Assembly: GCA_003054665.1 (NCBI GenBank)
Contig: QAYY01000009.1
Coordinates: forward strand, 1-64,000
Direction: 5' to 3'
Source: Opitutaceae bacterium EW11
GTDB lineage: Bacteria > Verrucomicrobiota > Verrucomicrobiia > Opitutales > Opitutaceae
DNA: 64,000 nucleotides
Part shown: positions 52,233-61,952 of the stretch, piece after piece
Numbering within the stretch: position 1 is the stretch's first letter
How the letters are laid out: each line of letters begins with the position of its first letter
The notes under the pieces: model-generated
Told to the model about the DNA's origin: nothing
Seen by the model: the letters and a program-made list of their open reading frames with translations, nothing else
Databases searched by the model: none
Made by a program: the position numbers and the translations under genes

Positions 52233-52258
52233 AAAAAAGCCGGGGCAATCGCCCCGGC
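52233..52258 (-). terminator. Intrinsic terminator of cysK
   Basis: On the minus strand GCCGGGGC, loop GATT, GCCCCGGC, then six T residues; 25 bp past the cysK stop. It separates cysK from the rrf2 operon. Confidence 0.9.
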
Positions 52259-52282
52259 GGCAACGTCGGCAATCGACGCAAA

Positions 52283-53275
52283 TCAGGAAGCCGCTCCGGC
52301 AGGTGCGCCGAGCAGATCGTCGATCGAGTCGCTCTCCGCGCTGATGTCGGAGAAAAGCCAGGTTGAGAGGTACCGCTCGCTGGAGGAAGGAATGACTGCG
52401 ACGATCAGCTTGCCCTTGTTCTCCGGACGTTTCGCGAGTTGCAGGGCAGCCCAGACCGCCGCGCCCGAGGAAATGCCGATCGGGATGCCGTCGAGCTGGT
52501 TCACCTGTTTCGAAATCGGAGCGGAGTCCGCTTCCTTCACGCGGATCACCTCGTCGTAGATCTTCGTGTTCAGAACCGGAGGGATGAAGCCCGCGCCAAG
52601 ACCCTGAAGCTTGTGCGGACCTGGCTGGCCGCCGGACAGCACGGGAGAGGCGTCGGGCTCGACCGCCACGATTTTCACCGCGGGCTTGCGGGCCTTCAGC
52701 ACTTCGCCGACGCCGGTGATCGTTCCGCCCGTGCCGATGCCGGACACGACGATATCCACCTTGCCGTCGGTATCGCGCCAGATCTCCTCCGCGGTGGTCT
52801 TGCGGTGGATCTCCGGGTTGGCCGGATTCGAAAACTGCTGGAGGATGACGCTGTTCGGGATCTTCGACTGGAGTTCCTCGGCCTTCGCGATCGCACCCTT
52901 CATGCCCTTCGGCCCTTCGGTCAACACCAAGCGGGCGCCGAGAACCTTCAGAAGCTTGCGGCGCTCGAGCGACATCGTCTCGGGCATCGTGAGGATGAGT
53001 TTCAACCCTTTCGCCGCGGCGACGAACGCCAGCGCAATGCCGGTGTTGCCGGAGGTCGGTTCGATCAGAACTGTATCCTTGTTGATCTTACCGGTCTTCA
53101 GGGCGTCCTCGATCATCGAGAAGCCGATGCGGTCTTTGACGCTCGAGAGCGGGTTGAAAAACTCGAGCTTCAGCACGACGTCCGCCTGCGCGCCATGCGC
53201 GGCAGCGGTGCGGTTGAGGCGCACGAGGGGGGTGTTGCCGATCGTCTCGGTGATGTCGTTCAGGATCTTTGCCAT
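52283..53275 (-). CDS. cysK: Cysteine synthase (O-acetylserine sulfhydrylase)
   Basis: 330 residues. It is a PLP enzyme joining sulfide and O-acetylserine to give cysteine. The PLP lysine is K47 (NPLSSVKDR), the substrate loop TSGNTG is at 74-79, and the phosphate-binding GIGTGGT segment is present. The start ([19 protein letters not shown]) and the length are typical CysK. A short non-family tail ends the protein. It is the last step of the sulfate pathway whose uptake genes lie immediately upstream. An AT-rich 153-bp gap before it suggests its own promoter, and a strong terminator follows. Confidence 0.95.
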   Translation of the reverse strand: MAKILNDITETIGNTPLVRLNRTAAAHGAQADVVLKLEFFNPLSSVKDRIGFSMIEDALKTGKINKDTVLIEPTSGNTGIALAFVAAAKGLKLILTMPETMSLERRKLLKVLGARLVLTEGPKGMKGAIAKAEELQSKIPNSVILQQFSNPANPEIHRKTTAEEIWRDTDGKVDIVVSGIGTGGTITGVGEVLKARKPAVKIVAVEPDASPVLSGGQPGPHKLQGLGAGFIPPVLNTKIYDEVIRVKEADSAPISKQVNQLDGIPIGISSGAAVWAALQLAKRPENKGKLIVAVIPSSSERYLSTWLFSDISAESDSIDDLLGAPAGAAS

Positions 53276-53335
53276 GGCGATATGAGTTCGAAGGTTTTCG
53301 GGTCGATCGAGCGAGCGGCTCAACCGTTTATCATT

Positions 53336-53351
53336 AGTTTCCAGGTAAACT
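53336..53351 (-). promoter_or_regulatory. AGTT...AACT palindrome in the AT-rich cysK upstream region
   Basis: AGTTTCCAGGTAAACT has perfect 5-bp arms (AGTTT/AAACT) and sits 60 bp upstream of cysK in the most AT-rich stretch of the gap. It resembles the palindrome before rrf2 in its end bases and length. Candidate operator or promoter element. Confidence 0.35.
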
Positions 53352-53428
53352 TACTTATTTGGTTACTCAAGCGCAAAGTTCAGAAAGAGCAGGTCCGCCA
53401 GCGGAGCGCCGAACCTGCTGGTGCGCCG

Positions 53429-54484
53429 CTAGATCGCATAGTCTTGCTCGAGGGCATGGGTCGGGCGCAGGCGGAGGAGGACGGGATCGTTGCCGCGAAC
53501 AGAAAGCGCCAGGAACTCCGCCCGCGAGAGTTCCACCTCCACCGGTTCCCGAGTCGAAAGGAGCTCAAGGCTGAGCTGCACTTGGGAGCCGGCGCCGTGC
53601 ACGTGCTTCAACACGGCCGGGACGCCAGCGGTGCCTGGCTGGTGAAGGTGAACCTCAATTTCGTGGGGCCGCACGTAGAGAAGCCCATCCCCCGCCAGCC
53701 GCCCGTTGTCGAGCACCGGGCCGGTCTCGGACCACGCCGTCACGTCTCGCAGGACGTTCACGTTTCCAAGAAACTGATACACGAACGGATTCGCCGGGCG
53801 GTCGTAAACTTCCTGGGGCGTGCCCACCTGCTCCACCCTCGCCTGGTTCATGATCACCACCTCGTCGGCGATCTCGAGCGCCTCTTCCTGATCGTGGGTG
53901 ACGAACAGCGTCGTCAGCTGCACTTCGTCATGGAATCGCCGCAACCAGCGGCGAAGATCCTTCCGCACCTTCGCGTCGAGAGCGCCGAAAGGTTCGTCGA
54001 GAAGCAATACCTTCGGTTCGACCGCGAGTGCGCGCGCCAAGGCCACACGCTGGCGCTGGCCTCCGGAGAGCTGGCTCGGAAATCGGCGGCCGAGGCCGTC
54101 CAGCTGCACGAGGCCCAGCAGGGATTCGACGCGCTCCGCGATCTCCCGGGAGCTGGGTCGCTGGTGCCGGCTTCGAACGCGCAAACCGAAGGCCACGTTT
54201 TCGAAAACGGTCATGTGCCGGAAAAGCGCGTAGTGCTGGAAAACAAACCCCACCCCGCGCTCTCCCGCCGGCTGCGTGGTCACGTCCTGCCCGTGAAACC
54301 GGATGGCCCCGCTCCCGGCGTCCGCATGCTCCAGTCCTGCGATGATCCGCAAGAGCGTCGTTTTGCCCGAACCCGATGGACCGAGCAGCGCGACGAGTTT
54401 GCCCTTGCCGACGTCGAGTGAAACGTCGTCCAGCGCGGTGTACCGGCCAAAGGATTTGGTGATGGAAGTGGCGGTGACGCTCAT
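53429..54484 (-). CDS. cysA: Sulfate/thiosulfate ABC transporter ATPase
   Basis: 351 residues. Walker [11 protein letters not shown]-loop [16 protein letters not shown], signature [15 protein letters not shown], Walker [13 protein letters not shown] and H-loop VTHDQEEA are all present. [14 protein letters not shown] with an N-terminal [21 protein letters not shown] is diagnostic for CysA, and a C-terminal TOBE-like regulatory domain follows residue ~240. It energises sulfate uptake with CysT, CysW and the binding proteins encoded upstream. Confidence 0.95.
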   Translation of the reverse strand: MSVTATSITKSFGRYTALDDVSLDVGKGKLVALLGPSGSGKTTLLRIIAGLEHADAGSGAIRFHGQDVTTQPAGERGVGFVFQHYALFRHMTVFENVAFGLRVRSRHQRPSSREIAERVESLLGLVQLDGLGRRFPSQLSGGQRQRVALARALAVEPKVLLLDEPFGALDAKVRKDLRRWLRRFHDEVQLTTLFVTHDQEEALEIADEVVIMNQARVEQVGTPQEVYDRPANPFVYQFLGNVNVLRDVTAWSETGPVLDNGRLAGDGLLYVRPHEIEVHLHQPGTAGVPAVLKHVHGAGSQVQLSLELLSTREPVEVELSRAEFLALSVRGNDPVLLRLRPTHALEQDYAI

Positions 54485-54545
54485 GCGAAATGGGAGGCTG
54501 CTCCGCGGATCAGGTGACCGGGAGTTAAGGAAACAGGATCATTCT

Positions 54546-55424
54546 TCATTCTGCATTGGTCTGGTGGTGCTTCCACTCGACCAGGCTTTTCAGGACGAGT
54601 GTGACGAGCGCGAGCACCGCGAGCAGCGATGCCACCGCAAACGCCGCGACGAAGTTGTACTCGTTGTAGAGGATTTCGATGTGCAGGGGCATCGTGTTGG
54701 TCTCCCCGCGGATGTGTCCGCTCACCACGGATACAGCGCCGAATTCGCCCATCGCCCGGGCATTGCAGAGGATCACGCCGTAAAACAGCCCCCATTTCGC
54801 GTTCGGCAGCGTCACCCGCCAGAAAGTCTGCCACCCGCTCGCCCCGAGGCTGATGGCCGCGTACTCCTCGTCGGTTCCCTGCGCCTGCATCAGCGGGATC
54901 AACTCCCGCGCGACGAAGGGAAACGTCACGAAGATCGTCGCCAGCACGATGCCGGGCACGGCGAAGATGATCTTGATGTCGTGATCCGACAGCCACGGCC
55001 CGAACCAGCCCTGCGCCCCAAAGACGAGGACGTAGATCAGACCGGAAATCACCGGCGATACGGCGAACGGCAGGTCGATCAACGTGATCAGGAGGCTCTT
55101 TCCCCGGAAGCTGAACTTCGCGATCGCCCACGAGGCGGCCACGCCGAAAACGAGATTCGCGGGCACCGAGATCGCCGCCGCCGTCAGGGTGAGTTTGATC
55201 GCGGAAAACGCATCCGGGTCGTTGAACGAGGCGAAATACGCCCCTAGCCCTTTCCGTAGGGCTTCGGCAAATACCGCGGCGAGCGGCAGCAGCAGGAAAA
55301 GCCCGAGGAAAGCCAGCGCGACGCCAGTCAGAAGCCAGCGAACCCAGACGGGGTCCTGCGTGGCGCGCGGCGCGGCGTACGCGGTTTCTCGGCGGCTATG
55401 GAGGGATGTGGCGACGGAGGCCAT
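54546..55424 (-). CDS. cysW: Sulfate ABC transporter permease CysW
   Basis: 292 residues with six membrane helices. The family pattern is clear: [43 protein letters not shown], then the EAA loop [48 protein letters not shown] is the CysW-specific ending motif. It pairs with CysT to form the membrane channel. It lies 61 bp before cysA. Confidence 0.93.
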   Translation of the reverse strand: MASVATSLHSRRETAYAAPRATQDPVWVRWLLTGVALAFLGLFLLLPLAAVFAEALRKGLGAYFASFNDPDAFSAIKLTLTAAAISVPANLVFGVAASWAIAKFSFRGKSLLITLIDLPFAVSPVISGLIYVLVFGAQGWFGPWLSDHDIKIIFAVPGIVLATIFVTFPFVARELIPLMQAQGTDEEYAAISLGASGWQTFWRVTLPNAKWGLFYGVILCNARAMGEFGAVSVVSGHIRGETNTMPLHIEILYNEYNFVAAFAVASLLAVLALVTLVLKSLVEWKHHQTNAE

Positions 55425-55540
55425 GGGTCAGAAGTCAGATTTCAGAGGTCTTTGCCGGGAGCGCGGGCGTCCCCGCGCTCCCAGGAACGGCTGCGTCGAC
55501 GCCGGCGAAGTATTCGATTTCGTGATTCATAACTTTCCCC

Positions 55541-56371
55541 TCACACCCGGTGATACCGCCGGCTCCATTTCTGCAGCAGGTTGATGAGCAGCAGGAGGAC
55601 AAACGACGCGACGAGCATCACCACGGCGATCGCCGTCGCCCCGCGGTAGTCGTACTGCTCCAGCTTCGTGATGATGAGCAGCGGCGCGATTTCCGTCCGC
55701 ATGGGCATGTTGCCGGAGATAAAAACGACAGAGCCGTACTCGCCGAGAGCCCGGGCAAATGCCAGCGCGAAACCGGTGAGGAGCGCCGGGAAAAGCTGCG
55801 GCACGATCACGCGGCTGATCGTCTGCCAGCGGCCTGCGCCGAGCGTTGCCGCCGCCTCCTCGAGTTCGGGCTCCAATTCTTCCAGGACGGGCTGAAGTGT
55901 CCGGACCACAAACGGGAGTCCAATGAACGTCAGCGCGACAAAAACGCCGATCTCTGAGAACGCCACCTTGATGCCATGCGGCTCGAGGTACTGCCCCACC
56001 CAGCCGTTCTTCGCGTACACGGCCGTCAGCGCGATGCCCGCCACGGCTGTCGGCAGCGCGAACGGCAAATCGACCAAGGCATCGACGATCCGCTTTCCGG
56101 GGAACGGATATCGCACCAGCACCCAGGCGACGAGAAAGCCGAATCCCATGTTCACAGACGCGGCGGCAAACGAGGCGCCGAAGCTGACGCGATACGACGC
56201 AAGCACGCGCGGCGACGCCACCGCGGCGACAAACTCGCTCCACGTCATGCCGAACGTGCGGAGAAAGGCGGCTGAGAGCGGGACGAGCACGATCAGCCCG
56301 AGGTAGAAGATCGTGAACCCGAGCGTGAGCCCGAAGCCGGGGAGGACGGAACGTTGCGACCGAGAGGACAT
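55541..56371 (-). CDS. cysT: Sulfate ABC transporter permease CysT (CysU)
   Basis: 276 residues, six membrane helices. Signature stretches are [42 protein letters not shown], the EAA loop [22 protein letters not shown] and [19 protein letters not shown]. Order cysT-cysW-cysA is the standard one. It starts 28 bp after the M14-like gene. Confidence 0.93.
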   Translation of the reverse strand: MSSRSQRSVLPGFGLTLGFTIFYLGLIVLVPLSAAFLRTFGMTWSEFVAAVASPRVLASYRVSFGASFAAASVNMGFGFLVAWVLVRYPFPGKRIVDALVDLPFALPTAVAGIALTAVYAKNGWVGQYLEPHGIKVAFSEIGVFVALTFIGLPFVVRTLQPVLEELEPELEEAAATLGAGRWQTISRVIVPQLFPALLTGFALAFARALGEYGSVVFISGNMPMRTEIAPLLIITKLEQYDYRGATAIAVVMLVASFVLLLLINLLQKWSRRYHRV

Positions 56372-56399
56372 GGGAATTGGATACGGAGCTCCGCGTTAC

Positions 56400-57200
56400 T
56401 CAGAGGCCCGCTCCGTAGGCGATGAAACGCCTGTAGCCGCCGAGCACCGACTCCAGCGCGAGCACGGTCGCCTCGACCTGAGCCCGATGGGGCGCCAGCG
56501 CCGGCGTTTCGAAAATCAGATCGAAGGGCTTCGGTTCCTGCTCGCGCGGCGCGCTCAGCACTCCGGGATAGCAGTCGCAGAGGATGCTCTGCGTCGCGGC
56601 AAAGCCGTCGATGTTCGCCCGCGGATCGCGCGATAACACCCGCTCACACGCGGTCAGCGCCGGACGAAGCAACTCTTCGTTCAGGAGCCGACCGTGAGCG
56701 AAGCCATAGATGCCTTCCGCCGTGTCGTCGGAGTGCAGCGTGATCAGCCCGTCGAAACGGTGCGCGCGCAACTCCGCCTCGAGGATGCGCACCTCGGGCT
56801 GCAGGGAGCTGCGCCAGAACTCCCGGTTGAGATCCAGTCCGACGCCGTTTTCGCGTGTGCCCACTTCCCAGCCTGTGGGATTGCACACGGGATAGACCAC
56901 CAGGTCGTAACCCTTCGCGAGCGCCGGCTGCTCCGTCAGCTTCATCAGGAGTTCAACAAGCGCCTCCGATCCCGCCGGCTCGTCGCCGTGAATCCCGGCA
57001 AAGAGCCCCACTCGGATCGGCTCATGCTCAGCCGGCGGGCCGGCGAAGATAAAGCGAGCCACGCCATACCGGCGACCTCCGTGCTGAAAAGATCCCGCCA
57101 TGCTGCCGATCAGCTCCGGGCAATGCTCCGCCAGCTCGAACAGCGGGCCGAGCAAAGCGCGCAGGTCGCGCGTATCCGCGGGAGAGATCCGTTGCACCAT
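56400..57200 (-). CDS. M14/AstE-family zinc carboxypeptidase-like protein with intact active site
   Basis: 266 residues, cytoplasmic (no signal peptide). The zinc site of succinylglutamate desuccinylase/aspartoacylase and M14 peptidases is complete: H71 and E74 (FAGIHGDEPAG), H156 (ITLHSDDT), with R126 (LDLNREFW) and the general base E231 (LIFETPAL). Known relatives cut amide bonds of N-acylated amino acids or peptides. Its place between cysT (28 bp) and a sulfate-binding protein gene (11 bp) implies a sulfur-related substrate, such as an N-acylated or gamma-linked cysteine or another organosulfur amide; this is inference. A frame-open upstream extension is antisense noise. Confidence 0.82.
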   Translation of the reverse strand: MVQRISPADTRDLRALLGPLFELAEHCPELIGSMAGSFQHGGRRYGVARFIFAGPPAEHEPIRVGLFAGIHGDEPAGSEALVELLMKLTEQPALAKGYDLVVYPVCNPTGWEVGTRENGVGLDLNREFWRSSLQPEVRILEAELRAHRFDGLITLHSDDTAEGIYGFAHGRLLNEELLRPALTACERVLSRDPRANIDGFAATQSILCDCYPGVLSAPREQEPKPFDLIFETPALAPHRAQVEATVLALESVLGGYRRFIAYGAGL

Positions 57201-57211
57201 GGCGGGTGAAG

Positions 57212-58231
57212 TTATTTGCGCTCGTAGATCTGGTCGAAGAGGCCGCCATCGCTGAAGTGCACCTTCTGCGCCTCGGACCAGCTGCCGGCGATCTCCTCGA
57301 TCGTGAACATCGGGATCGGTTTGAACTCGTCGGAATGCTTGGCCAGCAGCGCCGGATCGCGGGGGCGCAAGTGGTGTTTCACCGCGATCTCCTGCACCGC
57401 CGGGGTGTAGAGAAACTCCAGATACGCCTTGGCGAGCTTTTCGGTGCCCTTCCGTTTCACGACCTTGTCCACCCAGACGACTGGATTCTCCGCCAGGATG
57501 CTGACCGAGGGGACGACGACCTCCAGATTGTCCGAACCGAACTCCCTCAGCATCAGCGTGACTTCGCTCTCGAAGGTCAGGAGCACGTCGCCGATCGCGC
57601 GTTGCGCAAAGGTCGTCGTGGCACCGCGTCCTCCGGTGTCGAGCACGGGCACGTTGGCAAAGAGCTTCTGCACGAACTCGCGCGCCTTGCCCTGGTCGCC
57701 GCCGTTTTTCTTCAAGGCGTAACCCCACGCCGCAAGGTAGCTGTATCGTCCGTTGCCCGCGGTCTTCGGGTTCGGAATCACCACCGAGACGCCTGACCGC
57801 ACGAGATCGTCCCAATCCTTGATGCCCTTGGGATTCCCTTTCCGGACGATGAACAAAATCGTGGAGGTCGTCGGCGCGCTGTGTTCGGGAAGGCGCGACG
57901 ACCAGTCGGCCGGGATCAGCCCTGCGTTCGCCAGCGCATCGATGTCGAGGGCCTGGTTCATCGTCACGACATCCGCGGCCAGTCCGTCGATCACGCTCCG
58001 CACCTGCTTGCTCGAGCCGCCGTGCGATTGCTGGATGGTGACGGTTTCGCCCGTTCTGGTTTTCCAGTCCTGAGCGAATGCGGGGTTCACGTCCTTGTAG
58101 AACTCACGCGCAACATCGTACGAAACGTTGAGCAACGAAGCCGCCTGCGAGACTGCAGGAGCCAGCCACGTGGCGGAGAGGGAAACGAGAAGCGCGAGGG
58201 AGGAGGATTTGAGCAGTTTCACGGAATTCAA
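57212..58231 (-). CDS. sbp: Sulfate-binding protein (second copy)
   Basis: 339 residues with a signal peptide (LALLVSLSATWLAPAVSQA). The sulfate-binding family signature is clear: [74 protein letters not shown] and GRGATTTFAQRAIGDVLLTFE. It binds sulfate or thiosulfate in the periplasm. It is clearly a paralogue of the protein encoded at 59092. Its start overlaps the stop of the degenerate M14-like gene by 4 bp. Confidence 0.95.
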   Translation of the reverse strand: MNSVKLLKSSSLALLVSLSATWLAPAVSQAASLLNVSYDVAREFYKDVNPAFAQDWKTRTGETVTIQQSHGGSSKQVRSVIDGLAADVVTMNQALDIDALANAGLIPADWSSRLPEHSAPTTSTILFIVRKGNPKGIKDWDDLVRSGVSVVIPNPKTAGNGRYSYLAAWGYALKKNGGDQGKAREFVQKLFANVPVLDTGGRGATTTFAQRAIGDVLLTFESEVTLMLREFGSDNLEVVVPSVSILAENPVVWVDKVVKRKGTEKLAKAYLEFLYTPAVQEIAVKHHLRPRDPALLAKHSDEFKPIPMFTIEEIAGSWSEAQKVHFSDGGLFDQIYERK

Positions 58232-59043
58232 AGGTTCTGGCGGTACGCCTGGAGCGATCCTTGTCGCAGGATGAATTGCCGGAGCAGTTGCGGCACGGCC
58301 GCGTCAATTATCTCGGCCGACCACGCGTGCGGCAGACGCAGTGTGATTTCGTAGGGCCGGATCGGGAGGTCGTCGGCGATGCTGAGCGGTCCGTCTTCAA
58401 CTCGAGATTGCGGACGGCGATCAAGCTCCCATCTGACCGGCCACGCATCGAAATGAGCGGGATCGACTAGTTCCACCCGCCGGTCTGAAGCGTCGGGAGC
58501 CGGCAGGGTTCGCAGCCGAAGGGAAATGACGGATTCGGCGGAGTCCGATTCGATCCGCACGAAACCGTGATAGCCCCGCGACCTCGCATCTTTCGCGAGG
58601 AGCACCACCTCAGGATTGGCGTGGTCTCCCCAATGCGAGGTCGCCAAGTGCCGGCCGACCGCTTCGCCCTCGCTGCCGAGAGCATCGACGAGAGGGAAAA
58701 AGGACAGGTTCAGTCCCTGCGCGAGTTCGGGCTGCCCCGCCAGTCTCTCGACAAACACGAGCACCGCCGCCGCCGCTCGCAGATCGCGCACGTCGAAACC
58801 GCTCAACACGGCAAGCCGGAGCGATTCGTCATGGGTGTGCGGACCGAAGTAGACAAAGCGCGGCAAATGCCGCGCCCGGCCGCCGTGATGGAACGGACCG
58901 AGCGGCGAGGCGAAGACGTAGTTGGACTTCTGAGACCGCTCGTAGACGGCGGTCAAGCGGGCAGCCAGCTCGCCCACGCCCGCGGCCGCGGCGTTTGGGA
59001 CGACCCGCGCCACGGTGGAAAATCGCGTTGAAACCTCGTTCAT
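58228..59043 (-). CDS. Degenerate paralogue of the M14/AstE-like protein, zinc ligands lost
   Basis: 271 residues, no signal peptide. It aligns end to end with the neighbouring active-type protein: FHHGGRARHLPRFVYFGPHT against FQHGGRRYGVARFIFAGPPA, and AVLSGFDVRDLRA against GLFAGIHGDEPAG. The three zinc-ligand positions H71, E74 and H156 of the partner are D84, D87 and E165 here, so it should not bind zinc in the same way. It is translationally coupled (ATGA) to the sulfate-binding protein gene. It may be a pseudo-enzyme that regulates or chaperones its partner; that is inference. It is not a frameshifted pseudogene, as the frame is intact. Confidence 0.75.
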   Translation of the reverse strand: MNEVSTRFSTVARVVPNAAAAGVGELAARLTAVYERSQKSNYVFASPLGPFHHGGRARHLPRFVYFGPHTHDESLRLAVLSGFDVRDLRAAAAVLVFVERLAGQPELAQGLNLSFFPLVDALGSEGEAVGRHLATSHWGDHANPEVVLLAKDARSRGYHGFVRIESDSAESVISLRLRTLPAPDASDRRVELVDPAHFDAWPVRWELDRRPQSRVEDGPLSIADDLPIRPYEITLRLPHAWSAEIIDAAVPQLLRQFILRQGSLQAYRQNL

Positions 59044-59091
59044 GGAGAAACCTCCTCGATCGACGCCCGGCCGGCGCGGGCGCCAGAGGGA

Positions 59092-60096
59092 TCAGGGCGC
59101 CACGCCCTGGCCCGAATAGATCTGGTCGAACACTCCGCCGTCGGAGAAGTGGGTCTTTTGCGCCTTCGGCCAGCCGCCGAAGACCTCGTCGATGGTGAAA
59201 AGCTCGAGCTTCGGAAAGACGCTCGCGTATTTCGTCGCGGCAGCGGCGGACCTTGGACGGTAGAAATTCCGGCCGGCGATATCCTGTCCTTCGTCGGAAT
59301 AGAGGTACTCGAGGTAGGCGCGCGCCACGGCCTCGGATCCCTTCTTTTTCACGACCTTGTCGACCACGGCCACGGTCGGTTCGGCGAGAATGCTGATTGA
59401 GGGCACGACGATCTCGAACTTGTCGGCGCCGAACTCATTCACCGCCAGAAACGCCTCGTTTTCCCAGGAGATGGCGACGTCTCCGATGCCGCGCTGGACA
59501 AACGTGGTCGTGGCTCCCCGTGCCCCCGAATCGAGGACGGGAACGTTCTTGAACAGCTTCGCGACAAAGTCCTTCGCCTTCGGCTCGCCTCCGTATTTGC
59601 GAAGCGCATACCCCCACGCCGCCAGATAATTCCATCGAGCTCCACCCGAGGTCTTGGGGTTCGGCGTGATGACCGACACGCCCGGCCGGACGAGATCGTC
59701 CCAGTTGTGAACGCCCTTCGGATTCCCCTTCCGGACGAGAAACACGATCGTGGAGGTGTAGGGCGCGCTGTTGTCGGGCAGGCGCTTCTGCCAGTCGGCG
59801 GGAATCAGCTTTCCAAACGTGCTCAAGGCATCCACGTCGGCCGCGAGGGCCAACGTGACCACATCGGCCGGCAGACCGTCGATGACGGCGCGCGCCTGCT
59901 TGCCCGAGCCGCCATGCGACTGTTTCACCGTGACAGCGTCGCCCGTCTTGGCCTGCCAGTATTTGGCGAAGGCGGCATTGAAGTCGACGTACAGCTCGCG
60001 CGTCGGATCATACGACACGTTGAGAAGCTGGACCTCCTTGGCCGAAGCGAGCCCGGCGAACGCCAGAATCGTGAGAAGAAGCGTAAGTATTTTCAT
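59092..60096 (-). CDS. sbp: Sulfate-binding protein (first copy)
   Basis: 334 residues with a signal peptide ([16 protein letters not shown]). [66 protein letters not shown] and [21 protein letters not shown] are the Sbp signature. Two sulfate-binding proteins in one operon suggest different affinities or ligands (sulfate versus thiosulfate). It follows the porin gene by 20 bp. Confidence 0.95.
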   Translation of the reverse strand: MKILTLLLTILAFAGLASAKEVQLLNVSYDPTRELYVDFNAAFAKYWQAKTGDAVTVKQSHGGSGKQARAVIDGLPADVVTLALAADVDALSTFGKLIPADWQKRLPDNSAPYTSTIVFLVRKGNPKGVHNWDDLVRPGVSVITPNPKTSGGARWNYLAAWGYALRKYGGEPKAKDFVAKLFKNVPVLDSGARGATTTFVQRGIGDVAISWENEAFLAVNEFGADKFEIVVPSISILAEPTVAVVDKVVKKKGSEAVARAYLEYLYSDEGQDIAGRNFYRPRSAAAATKYASVFPKLELFTIDEVFGGWPKAQKTHFSDGGVFDQIYSGQGVAP

Positions 60097-60116
60097 GATA
60101 CGAACGGATTGACGGC

Positions 60117-61529
60117 TCAGAAGAGGAGCTGCAGGCGGGTGACGAGCGCGTTCTCGTCATCGGCGATGACAGACGTGCGGACGGGAGCGGCTCCCGCGGC
60201 ATAGTCGAAGTCCGCGTGGAAAACGTCCGCGGAGGCCCGGACGGCTCTGCTCAGATACCAATTCAATCCCACGCCGTACGTGCTGACTTTCTTCGCCGCG
60301 GCATTTGGATTGGCGAGCGAGAGGCTGCCGCCCGCGAACGCGTCGTCGCCGATTTTCCCCTGCCCGATCCTGCCGACGATTTCGAAAGCGCCCCAGGTGC
60401 CGCTTTCCAGCGAGAAGTTCGACTTCGGTGTGACGCCCTTGTAGCCGGAATCCTCGCCGGTGAGAACGTATCCAGCCGACAACTGCCACGCCTTGTTGCG
60501 CACGGTTCGGCGGTTCGTGCCGTTGGCCGCCTCAACCGAGGAGATCACGTACTCGCCCATCACTCCCAGCGGTCCGTAATAGTAGTAGGCTTGTGGAGAC
60601 AGGCGCCAGGTGCCGCCCGCCGCCACGGTGGTGGAGCGGTAGCTGAACCAGGTCTGCTGCGCGTCGGTGCGGTAGCCGCTGGTCAGTGCCGGAGTCGCGC
60701 CGGCGCCGGAACCCTGATGGCCGACGCTGCCCGCGATGCCGATCCCCAGTCCGGACAGGGCTCCCTCGGTGTTCTTGAACGGATGGGAGAAGAGCCGGGC
60801 AGCGACGTCCTTGTCGTCGTTGGTGTCGCTGTTGTTCGCGTTATTCGCTCCGTCGGCGACGCCATTGAACACGCCCACCGCATAGCTGAGCGTGCCGTTC
60901 AGGACATTCCCCGCCACCTGCACGCCGACATCGCGATTCGGCACGAACTGCGAGACGATGGATCGTTCGGCGAAAAACGCGACGGAGTCGGACTGTAACT
61001 GTTCCAGCCCTACAGGTTCACGGAAACGCCCGAAACGAATCTGGAGCCCGGGCTTTAGCGCGACATTGATGTTCGCGTCGAGGAGCGTGAGCGTGCCGTT
61101 TCCGCTCGTGCCGCCGAACTCGGGAACCAGCTGGTATTCGTAGATCTTGTTGAAACCGCCCTCGAAGATCAGGCGGGCTCGCCGAAGGAGAAAGGCGTCG
61201 TTGTTGCTGACGTGGTCGCCGAAGAACCAGCGTGAATCCGCCTGGAGCAGTGCCCGGAGACGGAGCGAATTGGCTGCGTCACCCGAGGCCAGGGTGAAGC
61301 CCTTGTCGCTCGCGCTCACCTTGACCGCGGCGTTCGCCTTGGAGGCAGCCTCTTCGTCGCGAATCTCCTGTTTGCGCTCCAGGACGCGGAGCTTCTGATC
61401 GAGCTGCTGAATCTGATCACGCAGCTGGCGAATCTCGTCGTCGCGGGAGTCCGCCCAGGCGGCCGGTGTTCCGGAAAGGAAGGTGCCGGCCAGGAGGATG
61501 GCGCCGATTGAAGAAGACACGGTTTTCAT
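60117..61529 (-). CDS. OprP/OprO-family outer-membrane porin
   Basis: 470 residues. After a signal peptide ([19 protein letters not shown]) comes a periplasmic coiled coil (~30-60, [20 protein letters not shown]) and then a beta-barrel ending in phenylalanine (LQLLF). [38 protein letters not shown] and [11 protein letters not shown] are hallmarks of the phosphate-selective porin family, whose members form trimeric anion channels. As the first gene of the sulfate operon it is most likely a sulfate or organosulfonate channel. The upstream region has a TATAAC word at 61537-61542. Confidence 0.9.
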   Translation of the reverse strand: MKTVSSSIGAILLAGTFLSGTPAAWADSRDDEIRQLRDQIQQLDQKLRVLERKQEIRDEEAASKANAAVKVSASDKGFTLASGDAANSLRLRALLQADSRWFFGDHVSNNDAFLLRRARLIFEGGFNKIYEYQLVPEFGGTSGNGTLTLLDANINVALKPGLQIRFGRFREPVGLEQLQSDSVAFFAERSIVSQFVPNRDVGVQVAGNVLNGTLSYAVGVFNGVADGANNANNSDTNDDKDVAARLFSHPFKNTEGALSGLGIGIAGSVGHQGSGAGATPALTSGYRTDAQQTWFSYRSTTVAAGGTWRLSPQAYYYYGPLGVMGEYVISSVEAANGTNRRTVRNKAWQLSAGYVLTGEDSGYKGVTPKSNFSLESGTWGAFEIVGRIGQGKIGDDAFAGGSLSLANPNAAAKKVSTYGVGLNWYLSRAVRASADVFHADFDYAAGAAPVRTSVIADDENALVTRLQLLF

Positions 61530-61952
61530 GGGCAGGGTTATAGCCTAGCTGTTAAGTCGAGTATTTCTGAGAAAGGCTGAAAGAACGGGTTAGGCCGTAG
61601 CCTTCGCGTGCAAACCCGTTGGGAGCAAGGGACCGGAGGCGGAATACTCCCCGCTCTTCTTCTTGTTTGTCCATTGTTTGCGCGACCACCCTTCCAGATC
61701 CAGCTGTGTCGCTGAGGCTGTACGGGGGGTGCGGAGTGAAGGAGAGATCAAATTCATCTGTTTCAAACCTAAGATACTAGAGAATCGAAAGCAGACAGAA
61801 CGCGTAGGGATTAAACACAAGCCCTTTTTTCTCCCAACCCTCTACACATCGGGACGCACCTCCGGCTCCCGCAAAGATGTCGCCGCCGTTCGCCAGCGCC
61901 GCCTATGTTTCAGCGGCCTGCCGGCCCCCCGCCCACCCTCTCACCTTCGATG
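61530..61952. other. Intergenic region upstream of the sulfate operon
   Basis: 423 bp with no supported gene, though a 76-residue minus-strand frame is open. It holds a CTTTCAGCCTTTC-type repeat (61571-61583) and the TATAAC word near the porin start. No riboswitch or RNA-gene signature was recognised. Composition is more AT-rich than average. Confidence 0.45.

Noticed and set aside
51529-53428. Possible SAM or cysteine-linked riboswitch near the cysteine genes
   Set aside because: The gaps are short and I found no conserved riboswitch core; palindromes for a protein regulator explain them better.
61590-61820. 76-residue minus-strand frame upstream of the porin
   Set aside because: No family, signal or neighbour support and no good ribosome-binding site; more likely promoter region.
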